Assembly: GCA_023703575.1 (NCBI GenBank) | Contig: CP097969.1 | Location: 777,517-841,516 of the forward strand | Direction of reading: 5' to 3' | Source of the DNA: SAR86 cluster bacterium | GTDB lineage: Bacteria > Pseudomonadota > Gammaproteobacteria > Magnimaribacterales > Magnimaribacteraceae | Length of the DNA stretch: 64,000 nucleotides | In this document: in pieces, positions 1 to 8,245 of the stretch | How the letters are laid out: the number at the start of each line of letters is the position of its first letter | Position numbering within the stretch: position 1 is the first letter of the stretch | Translations under genes and position numbers: made by a program | Notes under the pieces: model-generated | The model's database searches: none | What the model was told of the DNA's origin: nothing | Seen by the model: the letters and a program-made list of their open reading frames with translations, nothing else

Positions 1-1
1 G

Positions 2-598
2 TTAGAAGGGATTGAAGGATCCGGAAAATCTACAAGCCTAGAACATATCGCTAATACACTCGACAAAAAATCAATTGACTATATCTTAACTAAAGAACCA
101 GGAAGCGGTTCTTTAGGGAACGAGTTAAGATCACTATTATTGAGCAGTGACAATAAAATTTCAGGCGAAGTAGAGCTTTTGTTAATGATGGCCGATAGAA
201 AGAATCACCTTGATAGTTTGGTAATTCCTAATCTTAAGAATGGAATTTGGGTCATATCGGATAGATATTTAGACTCTACATATGCTTACCAAGGTGGAGG
301 TAGGAAGATGGACGTTGCTCTAATTGATGAATTATCAAGTAGCTTAAATTTACTAGCTCCTGATTTGACTATATTATTTGATTTACCTGTAGAAATAGCT
401 TTGGATAGAGCTAAACGAAGAGCTAGTTTAGATAGATTTGAAAAAGAACCAATAGACTTCCACAATAGAATAAGAGATATATATAAATCTAGAGCTGAGG
501 AAGACTCAAATAGAATAAAAATAGTTGATTCTTCAGTTAGTTTTAAAGAAGTAAAAGCTCAAGTTGAATATATTATTTCTCAATTCCTAAATGAATAG
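2..598 (+). CDS. tmk: Thymidylate kinase (dTMP kinase), 5' truncated by window edge
   Basis: Phosphorylates dTMP to dTDP with ATP in the cytoplasm, an essential step of dTTP synthesis. The reading frame is already open at base 2 and begins inside the P-loop (GIEGSGKST), so about ten N-terminal residues lie outside the window. A TTG at 140 is in frame but internal and should not be taken as the start. Further hallmarks are the DRY segment followed by AYQGGGRKMD, which binds dTMP, and the arginine-rich LID near RRASLDRFEKE. The visible 198 residues fit the usual 205-215. The last 8 bases overlap holB, an arrangement typical of gammaproteobacteria, so the two are probably co-translated. Identification is firm. 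Confidence 0.95.
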   Translation, partial: LEGIEGSGKSTSLEHIANTLDKKSIDYILTKEPGSGSLGNELRSLLLSSDNKISGEVELLLMMADRKNHLDSLVIPNLKNGIWVISDRYLDSTYAYQGGGRKMDVALIDELSSSLNLLAPDLTILFDLPVEIALDRAKRRASLDRFEKEPIDFHNRIRDIYKSRAEEDSNRIKIVDSSVSFKEVKAQVEYIISQFLNE

Positions 599-1532
599 CA
601 ATTTACCCAGTTGGTTGCAAAGACATATTAATATTTTTGATATTGAGCAGATTCACCATGCATTTATTATTTCTGGTTCAAAGGGTATAGGAAAAAGTCT
701 TCTTATTGAGAGTCTATCTGAAAAGCTCTTGAATAATAAAATATCATTAGAGAACAATCCGGATTTCCATAATCTAAAAATACTTGATGAAAAAAAATTA
801 ATAGGGATAGACCAAATTCATGAATTAAGAGATAAGTTATATGAATCCTCTTTTTTAGGAAAAAATAAAGTTGCGGTCATAAATGAGATAGAAAAAATCT
901 CTATAGATGGTTTAAATGCTATCCTAAAAATTCTAGAAGAACCTCCAAAAAATACTTACTTTTTACTTTCTACTAACTTTTTAAATCAAATTCCTTTAAC
1001 TATTCAAAGTCGATGTTTGGATTTACGAATTTCCTCACCAGATATTGAGCAAAGCTTAGAATGGCTTTCTCATTATCAAACAAAGGATGCATTAAAGGCT
1101 TTAGAAATAACTAACAATTTACCTATTAAAGCTAAATATTTTTTAGATAATAATTTACTTGATACTAGGGATAATTTTGTAAAAGATGTTTCGGGTATCA
1201 TTAAAGAAGGTAAAGACATTATTTCCATCTCCGAAAAATGGATCAAAGATAATGATACCCTTAATTTAAAATTAGAATGGATGTCACAAATTCTTTCTGA
1301 CTCTATAAAATTTCATGCGGATAAATCTATTGAGAGTCTTACCAGCGATACTGATGCTATCAGCAAGTACTTAAGTGGTGTAGCTTCTCCAGAAAAAATA
1401 CATAAGCTGATATCTAAAACTAATTATTTATGGAATTTATTTTCCAGAGAAACAAATCTTAGAAAAGATTATCAACTAGGTGCTTTGTTTATAGATTGGG
1501 AAAAATATTTAGGAGTCAGCAAAAAAGTTTAA
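591..1532 (+). CDS. holB: DNA polymerase III subunit delta-prime, lacking the zinc module
   Basis: Stator subunit of the clamp loader that places the sliding clamp on DNA at the replication fork. The 313-residue protein has an N-terminal AAA+ fold with an intact P-loop (GSKGIGKS, about residues 29-36), the ILKILEEPP segment and the QSRC sensor/arginine-finger region near residue 140, followed by a helical C-terminal domain. Compared with E. coli HolB from memory, the stretch between the P-loop helix and NPDFH lacks the roughly 20 residues carrying the four zinc-binding cysteines (CGHCRGC-type). ATG at 591 overlaps tmk by 8 bases. The 3' end overlaps the convergent hydrolase gene by 24 bases. 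The family call rests on these motifs and on position after tmk. Confidence 0.9.
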   Translation: MNSNLPSWLQRHINIFDIEQIHHAFIISGSKGIGKSLLIESLSEKLLNNKISLENNPDFHNLKILDEKKLIGIDQIHELRDKLYESSFLGKNKVAVINEIEKISIDGLNAILKILEEPPKNTYFLLSTNFLNQIPLTIQSRCLDLRISSPDIEQSLEWLSHYQTKDALKALEITNNLPIKAKYFLDNNLLDTRDNFVKDVSGIIKEGKDIISISEKWIKDNDTLNLKLEWMSQILSDSIKFHADKSIESLTSDTDAISKYLSGVASPEKIHKLISKTNYLWNLFSRETNLRKDYQLGALFIDWEKYLGVSKKV

Positions 1533-2366
1533 TAATTTCTTATTAAATTCATCAGCTTTTTCTAAATGTAGAAAATGGCCACAATCATCTAGAATTTCCA
1601 TTTCTAAGTTTTGGTAGAAGTCTTGCATTCCATCAGCTAGTTTGTAATCAATACATCCATCATTCTTGCCATGAAAGTAAAGACAGGGGGGCTTAATTTT
1701 AGTTCCAAGAAGTTCAGATGACTTAGTATTAATTCTCTCTAATTGAAGTGATGCTTGAAAACTACACCTATAATAAGCTAAGGCCTTGGATAGTACATTT
1801 GATTTACTCAGCACGTTCACAACATTATTAGAATATTTTTTATAATCATTTAAGTCAGGAGACCATTCCCTCCATAATCTATGAATAAACTCATACTCAT
1901 TCATTGGAACTGAAATTTCAGCTAATGGGAGTTGAAAAAAGAACATATACCAAGATTTTCTTTGTTGGTCACCATCAGTTAGCAGTGCAGTTTGGAAACT
2001 AACTCCGTAAGGAACAGATGCAGTAGAAAATTTATGTATTAAGTCAGGTCTCAATTGAGCTATACCATTTACGATTGGTGCACCCCAATCATGACCATAA
2101 ATAAATATTTTCTCTTTACCGCTGACCGACTCAATAAAATCAATCATTATTTCCGATATTCTCAATGTTTGATAAGTATCTAACTCATTATCATTCTCTG
2201 AATAACCGGGCAAAAAGGGAGCTATTACTTTATATCCATTTTGTGAAAAAAAGTTAATTTGAGACTCAAAATTTTCTGCACAATCAGGAAAACCATGAAC
2301 GAAATAAAGAGGTTTACCCGAACCCTTAGAGTAATAATTAATATCATTAGAAGTTTTTTTATCCAT
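1509..2366 (-). CDS. Alpha/beta hydrolase, epoxide hydrolase / haloalkane dehalogenase-like
   Basis: Probable soluble hydrolase of 285 residues. It shows the oxyanion-hole HGFPD (about residue 24), a nucleophile elbow GHDWGAP with Asp as nucleophile (about residue 93), and a C-terminal GHFLHLE carrying the catalytic His. The Asp nucleophile and the following Trp are typical of soluble epoxide hydrolases and haloalkane dehalogenases rather than esterases, which use Ser. The cap domain lies about residues 130-210. The natural substrate cannot be read from sequence. It converges on holB with a 24-base overlap and diverges from the glutaredoxin gene. No signal peptide is visible. Fold class is secure; the exact reaction is inference. 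Confidence 0.8.
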   Translation of the reverse strand: MDKKTSNDINYYSKGSGKPLYFVHGFPDCAENFESQINFFSQNGYKVIAPFLPGYSENDNELDTYQTLRISEIMIDFIESVSGKEKIFIYGHDWGAPIVNGIAQLRPDLIHKFSTASVPYGVSFQTALLTDGDQQRKSWYMFFFQLPLAEISVPMNEYEFIHRLWREWSPDLNDYKKYSNNVVNVLSKSNVLSKALAYYRCSFQASLQLERINTKSSELLGTKIKPPCLYFHGKNDGCIDYKLADGMQDFYQNLEMEILDDCGHFLHLEKADEFNKKLLNFFADS

Positions 2367-2400
2367 AAATGATGCAAACTTTAGTAATTAGATGTAGAAA

Positions 2401-2438
2401 ATTTAATACCTTCAAGTATTATTAAATCTGGATATAGT
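2401..2438 (+). promoter_or_regulatory. Promoter-like region with a two-tier inverted repeat
   Basis: Seen directly: ATTTAAT (2401-2407) and ATTAAAT (2421-2427) form a perfect 7-base inverted repeat. Inside it AATAC (2405-2409) pairs with GTATT (2416-2420). A -35-like TTCAAG (2411-2416) and a -10-like TATAGT (2433-2438) are separated by 16 bases and precede the glutaredoxin gene. A repressor site or simple cruciform overlapping the promoter is possible. In AT-rich DNA such repeats can arise by chance, so this is tentative. Confidence 0.3.
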
Positions 2439-2461
2439 GACAATTTAATAAGGAAATATCA

Positions 2462-2680
2462 ATGATAGAAATATGGTCTAAACCTAATTGTGTATTTTGT
2501 GATAAAGCAGTAATGCTTTGTAAAATGAAATCGCTAGAATTTAAAAAATATATGATCGATGTGGATTATACGAGAGAAGATTTCATAGAAAAATTTCCTG
2601 ATGCAAGAACCTTTCCACAAATTACCATGGATGGTGTATACATTGGTGGTTTTACTGAACTAGATGCGCACCTAGATTAG
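2462..2680 (+). CDS. Glutaredoxin
   Basis: Small thiol-disulfide oxidoreductase of 72 residues that would use glutathione to reduce disulfides or deglutathionylate proteins. It has the active-site CVFC (residues 10-13, a CxxC dithiol type), the TFPQI cis-proline segment and the GG motif in YIGGFTEL near the C-terminus. Length matches short bacterial GrxC proteins, though it is a little shorter at the C-terminal helix. AAGGAAAT precedes the ATG. Its TAG stop overlaps the GTG start of the symporter by one base (TAGTG), so translation is probably coupled. That pairing is unusual. It may be a phage- or NrdH-type redoxin, but CxxC plus TFPQI favours Grx. Confidence 0.88.
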   Translation: MIEIWSKPNCVFCDKAVMLCKMKSLEFKKYMIDVDYTREDFIEKFPDARTFPQITMDGVYIGGFTELDAHLD

Positions 2681-4326
2681 TGGAAACATTCACTAATATT
2701 TTAGAATTTCTAACCTACTGGTTAGTTGATCAATATTGGTTTCCTGTCTTCTTAATTGGTTCAGGTATCTTTTTTACAATTTACTTGGGTTTTCCTCAGA
2801 TTAAATACTTTAAACATGGTTGGAGGATTCTGAGCGGTAGATATGTCAAAGATGATACTCAAGGCGAAACAACTCCCTTTCAAGCCCTTACAACTGCATT
2901 ATCAGGAACTGTAGGGACTGGAAATATTGGAGGTGTTGCTTTGGCTATATTTCTTGGCGGTCCAGCAGCTATCTTTTGGATGTGGATTACTGCCTTTTTC
3001 GGCATGACTACTAAATTTGTTGAAGTAACTCTTGCACACAAATATCGAGAGATATTGCCCGATGGATCTATCTCTGGTGGACCAATGTATTACATTGAAA
3101 ATGGTCTCAATATGAAATGGTTAGCAATTTTGTTTTCAATTTGCTTGCTTCTTATGTGCATTGGCACAGGAAATATGCCCCAAATTAGTAGCATCGCCGT
3201 AATTATGAACGATACTTTTGACATTCCTAAATATGTCACTGGAGCTATTCTCGCAATATTACTCTGGATGGTGATTATTGGAGGTATAAAGAGAATAGCA
3301 CAAATTGCATCAAAATTAGTTCCGTTTATGGCTTTTTGGTATCTCGTGGGATCATTTGCAGTGATTATTTCAAATTATGAAAATATTATTCCTTCGCTTC
3401 AATTGATTTTTATCCATGTATTTACTCCCGCTGCAGCTGTTGGCGGTTTTTTAGGGGCTTCAGTAGCTGCTGCCCTCACAAGAGGAGTTAATAGAGGATT
3501 ATATTCAAATGAAGCTGGTCAAGGTTCAGCGCCTATTGCCCATGCTTCCTCTAAGACTGAAAATCCCATTGAGGAAGGGATGGTTTCAATTTTAGAACCA
3601 TTCATAGATACCATTATCATCTGTACAATTACCGGTCTTGTTATTCTCTCATCAGGTGTCTGGACTGAGAAATTTGAAAATAAATTTGAAGAAAGTGCGA
3701 TGTGCTACCTTGATGGAAATTATTCTGATCAAAATCAAGAGGATATACCACTCCTTCAAGACTATCTCTTATCTTGTTCTGGAAATGAAACTTTTACTGG
3801 AAGAGAAGAGATAGTTGATGGTGTGATGCAAAATACTTCAGTTACATTGATGCATAATCGTTCTGTTGCAGAACAAATTTTATATAAGCTGGACGGAGAG
3901 GTTTTTAATGGTTTTGTAGATATTGAAAATGGAAAATTAAATTCTACCAACTTAACTGTAGAAGGAAATTCATTATTAATAGGCGCAGATCTAACTGGAA
4001 AGGCTTTCACGAGAAGTATATTTGGTGAATATGGTCAGTATATTGTTGCAATAGGTTTACTGCTATTCGCATTTTCTACTGCAATCGCTTGGTCTTATTA
4101 CGGCGATAGGGCAACAGTACACTTATTTGGGGAAGGGTGGGTCCTTTATTATAGAATTATTTACGTCGGAGCTTTTTTTACTGCAGCAATAATCGATACA
4201 AAAATTGTATGGGATATCGCAACAGTTATAGGACCCATTGCCACTGTCCCCAACCTATTAGCAATTTTGTTTTTAAGAAAAGAAATAAAAAAACTTGATG
4301 CAGAATATATTGTCGTAAAAAATTAA
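2680..4326 (+). CDS. AGCS-family sodium:alanine/glycine symporter with large loop insertion
   Basis: Integral membrane amino-acid carrier that normally imports alanine or glycine with Na+. Family hallmarks are the TALSGTVGTGNIGGVA segment (about residues 67-83), NRGLYSNEAGQGSAPIAHA (about 270-290) and the closing SYYGDRA region. About 11 membrane segments can be seen. It is 548 residues against the usual 450-490. The excess is one hydrophilic block of about 105 residues (roughly 330-438) between the VILSSGVW helix and YIVAIGLLLFAFS, holding two cysteines. The GTG start overlaps the glutaredoxin stop, and ATG of the next gene follows at once. The sodium gradient made by Na+-NQR in this window would suit it. 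Substrate specificity is inferred from family. Confidence 0.9.
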   Translation: METFTNILEFLTYWLVDQYWFPVFLIGSGIFFTIYLGFPQIKYFKHGWRILSGRYVKDDTQGETTPFQALTTALSGTVGTGNIGGVALAIFLGGPAAIFWMWITAFFGMTTKFVEVTLAHKYREILPDGSISGGPMYYIENGLNMKWLAILFSICLLLMCIGTGNMPQISSIAVIMNDTFDIPKYVTGAILAILLWMVIIGGIKRIAQIASKLVPFMAFWYLVGSFAVIISNYENIIPSLQLIFIHVFTPAAAVGGFLGASVAAALTRGVNRGLYSNEAGQGSAPIAHASSKTENPIEEGMVSILEPFIDTIIICTITGLVILSSGVWTEKFENKFEESAMCYLDGNYSDQNQEDIPLLQDYLLSCSGNETFTGREEIVDGVMQNTSVTLMHNRSVAEQILYKLDGEVFNGFVDIENGKLNSTNLTVEGNSLLIGADLTGKAFTRSIFGEYGQYIVAIGLLLFAFSTAIAWSYYGDRATVHLFGEGWVLYYRIIYVGAFFTAAIIDTKIVWDIATVIGPIATVPNLLAILFLRKEIKKLDAEYIVVKN

Positions 4327-5283
4327 ATGACACTCAAAGCATACTCAATTTTTCTTTTGATCTCTATTTCGATCTTAAATCTCAAAGCTTCTGATTATGA
4401 AATTACAGTTTTAGCCACGAATACTGCAAATTTCGGAGGAATTGGTGAGTGGAGCTTTTCGGCTCTATTAGAGAGTGATGATGAAAAAGTTTTATTTGAT
4501 ACTGGATTTAATGAGAATACAGTACTTCATAACGCAAAACTCCTTGGAAAAGATTTAAGTCAAGTAGAGAAGGTGATCCTTAGTCACTTTCATGGCGATC
4601 ATACTGGTGGTCTGATTAAACTTAGAAAAACCTTCATGGAAATAAATCCAAAAGCATTCTCAACTGTTTACGTTGCGGAGGGTTTTTTTGAACAAAGGTA
4701 TGATCAAAATGGAGAATTAAGAGGTTTTATTGGAGGTTTTAACAAAGTTGATAACTTCCTAATGGAGACTGATAAATTAGGTATTAAATTTATAATCCTT
4801 GAAGAACCAAAAGAAATTTCTAAAAACTTATATTTATCTGGACCAGTTGAAAGAATACATGAAAAAGTTGTTGTATCTCCAGGTTTTTACACAAAAAAAG
4901 ATGGGAAACTTTATGATGATTTAGTACATGATGATCAATCTTTAGGAGTATTGACTGAGCAAGGCTGGTATATGATGTCTGGATGTGGACATGCCGGCAT
5001 GATAAATACCGCACAAAAATTTCAGAAAATTAAAAATAAAGATGTAATAGGAGCTATAGGTGGATTTCATCTGTTTAGGGCTAGTGAAGAAGTGGTAACA
5101 AAAACGGCATTGGCATTAAAAGAGTTCGGATTAAAACAGCTTGTAGGTGGACACTGTACAGGTATTCATGAAGCAAGAAAGATTGCAGACATTGCAAAAA
5201 TACAAAATAATGATCTTTCTCATGGAGCTATAGGAACTGTTGTCACTAAAGATCTTAAAATTTTAAGAAGTTCTGTTGAGTGA
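4327..5283 (+). CDS. Exported metallo-beta-lactamase-fold hydrolase (COG1237-like)
   Basis: A 318-residue protein with a signal peptide (about residues 1-21, hydrophobic core then LKAS), so probably periplasmic. The zinc-binding HFHGDHTGG motif lies near residue 92, GCGHAGMIN near 220 supplies the next His, and GGHCTGIH near 277 supplies another. The GC(S/G)H-x-G motif marks the subgroup annotated as 7,8-dihydropterin-6-methyl-4-(beta-D-ribofuranosyl)-aminobenzene-5'-phosphate synthase-like, whose real substrates are mostly unknown. Its ATG directly abuts the symporter stop, and its TGA overlaps the next ATG, placing it in a four-gene coupled set. An exported member beside an amino-acid symporter suggests a small-molecule hydrolase, which is inference. 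Confidence 0.82.
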   Translation: MTLKAYSIFLLISISILNLKASDYEITVLATNTANFGGIGEWSFSALLESDDEKVLFDTGFNENTVLHNAKLLGKDLSQVEKVILSHFHGDHTGGLIKLRKTFMEINPKAFSTVYVAEGFFEQRYDQNGELRGFIGGFNKVDNFLMETDKLGIKFIILEEPKEISKNLYLSGPVERIHEKVVVSPGFYTKKDGKLYDDLVHDDQSLGVLTEQGWYMMSGCGHAGMINTAQKFQKIKNKDVIGAIGGFHLFRASEEVVTKTALALKEFGLKQLVGGHCTGIHEARKIADIAKIQNNDLSHGAIGTVVTKDLKILRSSVE

Positions 5284-5813
5284 TGTTCGAACGTGAACTG
5301 ATCATTTTAATTGTACAGATTATTGCTGCACTTGGCGTTGTTGTATCTGTTGTTTATCTTGGAGTACAAATAAATCAACAAAATAAAATAACCAAAGCTC
5401 AATTTGGTCATTCACTCACGCAGAGACTTTATGAAAGATATTTTGAGACTTCAACTAATAAAGATTATGCCGAATTTTTAGCAAAAGATTGGAATGCTGA
5501 TGATTTAACCCCAACAGATATCACAAGAATTCAAATGGCTGTGATAACATATTTAGTAGATATTTTCGATGTATATGACAAGGTACAAGAAGGACTAGTT
5601 AATAAAAGTCATCTTGAAACAAGAATGAATACTCTGAAGTTAGGTGTCATGAAAACAACGGCTGCAAAAGTTGTTTGGTCTTATTGGAAAAATAATAGAG
5701 AACAAAGCTTTATAGATTGGTTTGAAAGTGAGATTTATGATGATGAAGCAGCAGGGAATGTCTCTCTAGAAGAGTCTCTAAAGATGTCTAAGGAAGTTAA
5801 CACTGTTAGATAG
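5283..5813 (+). CDS. Unknown protein with N-terminal membrane anchor
   Basis: No function recognised. About 176 residues: a hydrophobic helix at residues 5-26 (LIILIVQIIAALGVVVSVVY) followed by YLGVQINQQNK and a soluble, mostly helical, acidic domain. Proteins with this LGxQINQQN pattern after one helix are common hypotheticals in marine bacteria, as far as I recall. I choose ATG at 5283 because it forms a TGATG overlap with the preceding stop. A GTG one codon upstream is the alternative. The gene ends the glutaredoxin-symporter-hydrolase set, so a role near that transporter is possible but unsupported. Confidence 0.7.
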   Translation: MFERELIILIVQIIAALGVVVSVVYLGVQINQQNKITKAQFGHSLTQRLYERYFETSTNKDYAEFLAKDWNADDLTPTDITRIQMAVITYLVDIFDVYDKVQEGLVNKSHLETRMNTLKLGVMKTTAAKVVWSYWKNNREQSFIDWFESEIYDDEAAGNVSLEESLKMSKEVNTVR

Positions 5814-5888
5814 TCTTCAGAGTAGCAAGTAGTTTTTTTAAATTAAAAATTTATAGTAATATTGATATAAATATTTAAGGGGAACAAC

Positions 5889-7469
5889 TTGATCAAGCTC
5901 TTACTAAAATCAGTAATTATTTTCTTTCTTTTCAGCTGTGGAAAATCTGATGATAATAAAATTGAATTATTTGTATCTGGAGCTCAAATAGCCGGTGTGA
6001 ATGGTATGCATTTTGGACCTGATGGTCTTCTTTATGCTGCTTCTGTTATAGGTTCAGATATTTCAATCATAGACACAGAAACCAATAAAATTGTAAAAAG
6101 ATATGATTTGTCAGATGGTGTCATTGGCCCTGATGATGTAGCTTTTAATTCTAAAGGAGAATTTTATTGGACTTCAATTCTTACAGGTGAAGTAGCAGGC
6201 TTTGATATAAATGGAGAAAAGGTTATAGCAGGTAATCCTGGACCTGGCGTTAACCCAATCACATTTTCTGATGATGATAGATTATTTGTTGCTCAATGTT
6301 TCTTTGACAATGGATTGTTTGAAATGGATCCCACAGGACAAACTGCTCCTAGAATTATAAAAGAAGAGATAGGAGAATTTTGTGGATTAAATGGTATGGA
6401 TTGGGGCCCTGATGGAAGACTTTATGGACCTAGATGGTTCAATAATGAAATAGTTAGTGTAAACGTAGATACAGGCGAGATCAGAAAGGAAGTAGGGGGG
6501 TTGAATGTTCCTGCTGCTGTGAATTTTAACTCTAAAGGTGAACTTTTCATTTTGGATACCGGTGATGGAAAAGTTGTAAAAGTTGCCGATGGCATCAAAT
6601 CAGACTATGCCTATGTGGAACTTGGTTTGGATAACCTGGCTATTGATTCTAATGATGATGTCTTTGTTTCAAGTTATTCAGAAGGAAGTATTTTAAAAGT
6701 GTCTCCAGATGGTATTGAAAAGGTTTTACCCGGAGGCATTTCACATGCAGGTGGCATTGCAGTCTCGGGTAATGATATTGTTGTTGCTGATATACAATCT
6801 GTTAAAGCTTATAGCTTAATAGATGGCTCTGAATCTTGGAATTATAAAAATGTGTTTAGAATTTCACCTCATGGTGCAAATACATCGGTCTCAACTTTCG
6901 ATGATTATGTAATATTATCTAGCTGGTTAGATAATCACGTTAAGATTATGAGACCAGATACTGGTGAAATTCTAGAAAGTCTTGATGGATTAAATATACC
7001 AGTTTCAGCAACTAAATATGGAGATCGAATAGCGGTAGCTTTGCAAGGCGATAAATCAATCACTTTATTTAATGTCCAAAATGGAGAAGGGGAGATATTA
7101 GCAGACGGATTCATGGCTCCTACTCATGTAATAAACTATGAAGAAGACTTGCTTGTTTCGGATAGATTAAGGGGCCAAATAATACGTGTTAATAAAGGAG
7201 GAGATCAAGAGGTGATAGTTGATGGTCTAGATTCTCCTGAAGGAATTGCGATAAAAGATAATTCCATCTACATTTTTGAAGGAAATACCGGTCAAATAAA
7301 AAAGTTTACTGAAGGTCAGATTACAGTTATAGCTGAAGTCATGCCTGGAAGTCCGGTACAATCAGAACTTCAACCTCCTTCAATGGTATTCAACGGACTG
7401 GCTATTAAGGATAATTATCTATATATATCAGGGGAACTGGAAAGGTCCTTGTTTCGTCTAGCTCTTTAG
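5889..7469 (+). CDS. Beta-propeller lipoprotein, SMP-30/NHL-like repeats
   Basis: Predicted 526-residue lipoprotein. The N-terminus has a short basic region, a hydrophobic stretch and a lipobox ending FLFSC (Cys about residue 17). The rest is built from recurring blade-like units such as GMHFGPDGLLYAAS, GMDWGPDGRLYGPR and a later SVSPDG-type set, typical of gluconolactonase/SMP-30 or NHL six- to eight-blade propellers, apparently two propellers in tandem. The start is TTG at 5889, supported by AAGGGGA just upstream and by the signal peptide beginning there. Such proteins may bind ligands or hydrolyse lactones. I could not confirm catalytic metal residues, so the function is open. The downstream genes also encode exported proteins. 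Confidence 0.75.
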   Translation: MIKLLLKSVIIFFLFSCGKSDDNKIELFVSGAQIAGVNGMHFGPDGLLYAASVIGSDISIIDTETNKIVKRYDLSDGVIGPDDVAFNSKGEFYWTSILTGEVAGFDINGEKVIAGNPGPGVNPITFSDDDRLFVAQCFFDNGLFEMDPTGQTAPRIIKEEIGEFCGLNGMDWGPDGRLYGPRWFNNEIVSVNVDTGEIRKEVGGLNVPAAVNFNSKGELFILDTGDGKVVKVADGIKSDYAYVELGLDNLAIDSNDDVFVSSYSEGSILKVSPDGIEKVLPGGISHAGGIAVSGNDIVVADIQSVKAYSLIDGSESWNYKNVFRISPHGANTSVSTFDDYVILSSWLDNHVKIMRPDTGEILESLDGLNIPVSATKYGDRIAVALQGDKSITLFNVQNGEGEILADGFMAPTHVINYEEDLLVSDRLRGQIIRVNKGGDQEVIVDGLDSPEGIAIKDNSIYIFEGNTGQIKKFTEGQITVIAEVMPGSPVQSELQPPSMVFNGLAIKDNYLYISGELERSLFRLAL

Positions 7470-7544
7470 ACATCACATAAAAGTCATATAAAAATTTGTG
7501 ACAAAAATAAAAAAATGAATTATCTTAATCACAAGGAGAATTAT

Positions 7545-8243
7545 ATGAAAATTTTAAGAAATTTATTGCTCACAACTATTTTGTCATTTACTGCATTCAC
7601 TTATTCTGATGTTGCAGAAGTATATCAATGGAAAGCTTTTCCAGGTAAAAGTGCTGAAATGATGGAAAGTATGGCGAAAGCTGCTGAAATCCACAGAAAA
7701 CAGGGTGCTCATGTATCAATTGATGCTCACAATGTAGGATCTACGCAACTAGTAAATTATGTTTTACGTTGGGATGATGGAGCATCATATGCCGCCACTA
7801 AAGATGCACAGACTAACTCAGAAGAATGGGTCGAGTTTTGGGCTGAATCAAGTGCTAACCCTTCTGGTGAAATGATGGCTAGTTTTCAAGGAGCTAATAT
7901 AGACCAAAGTGTCATGGCGTCTGATTTTGATGGTTCTTATGTTTATTCCGTAGCTGTATGGGAAGTACAACCCGGTAAGGCATTGGAATTAATACAGAGA
8001 TTTCAAACTGCAGAAAAAATACTTGAAGATGCTGGGGCGCGTGTAGAAATATATCAAGGAGGTTGGGGTTCAGTGAATGAATTTCATTATGTTTTGATGT
8101 ACGAAAATTGGGCTGCTCTTAATGAAAGCTTCACTAAAATGGGCCCGGGTAGTGATTGGGCTGAGTATATGGCTAGTTCAGCTCAACAAGAAATTATTTC
8201 TACTCAAACAGCATTTTTCACTGCACAAACAATGGGACAATAA
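7545..8243 (+). CDS. Exported protein with two ABM/NIPSNAP-like repeats (copy 1)
   Basis: A 232-residue secreted protein of unknown function. I choose ATG at 7545 because AAGGAG lies just upstream and a clean signal peptide follows (ending near FTYSDVA). The in-frame ATG at 7515 lacks these. The mature part contains two similar halves, one starting AEVYQWKAFPGKSAEMMESM and the other VAVWEVQPGKALELIQRF. Each resembles a ferredoxin-like dimeric alpha/beta-barrel unit (a beta strand, PGK, a helix, then a strand with YV.R/MY). The next gene encodes a related protein, so this looks like an ancestral duplication. A ligand- or haem-binding role is possible but is inference. Confidence 0.7.
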   Translation: MKILRNLLLTTILSFTAFTYSDVAEVYQWKAFPGKSAEMMESMAKAAEIHRKQGAHVSIDAHNVGSTQLVNYVLRWDDGASYAATKDAQTNSEEWVEFWAESSANPSGEMMASFQGANIDQSVMASDFDGSYVYSVAVWEVQPGKALELIQRFQTAEKILEDAGARVEIYQGGWGSVNEFHYVLMYENWAALNESFTKMGPGSDWAEYMASSAQQEIISTQTAFFTAQTMGQ

Positions 8244-8245
8244 TC

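Noticed and set aside
140-598. Short ORF starting with TTG at 140
   Set aside because: It is the in-frame inside of thymidylate kinase, which is open from base 2 with the P-loop visible.
3762-4010. Minus-strand ORF inside the AGCS symporter insertion
   Set aside because: A shadow of the symporter frame with no ribosome site or protein-like family pattern.
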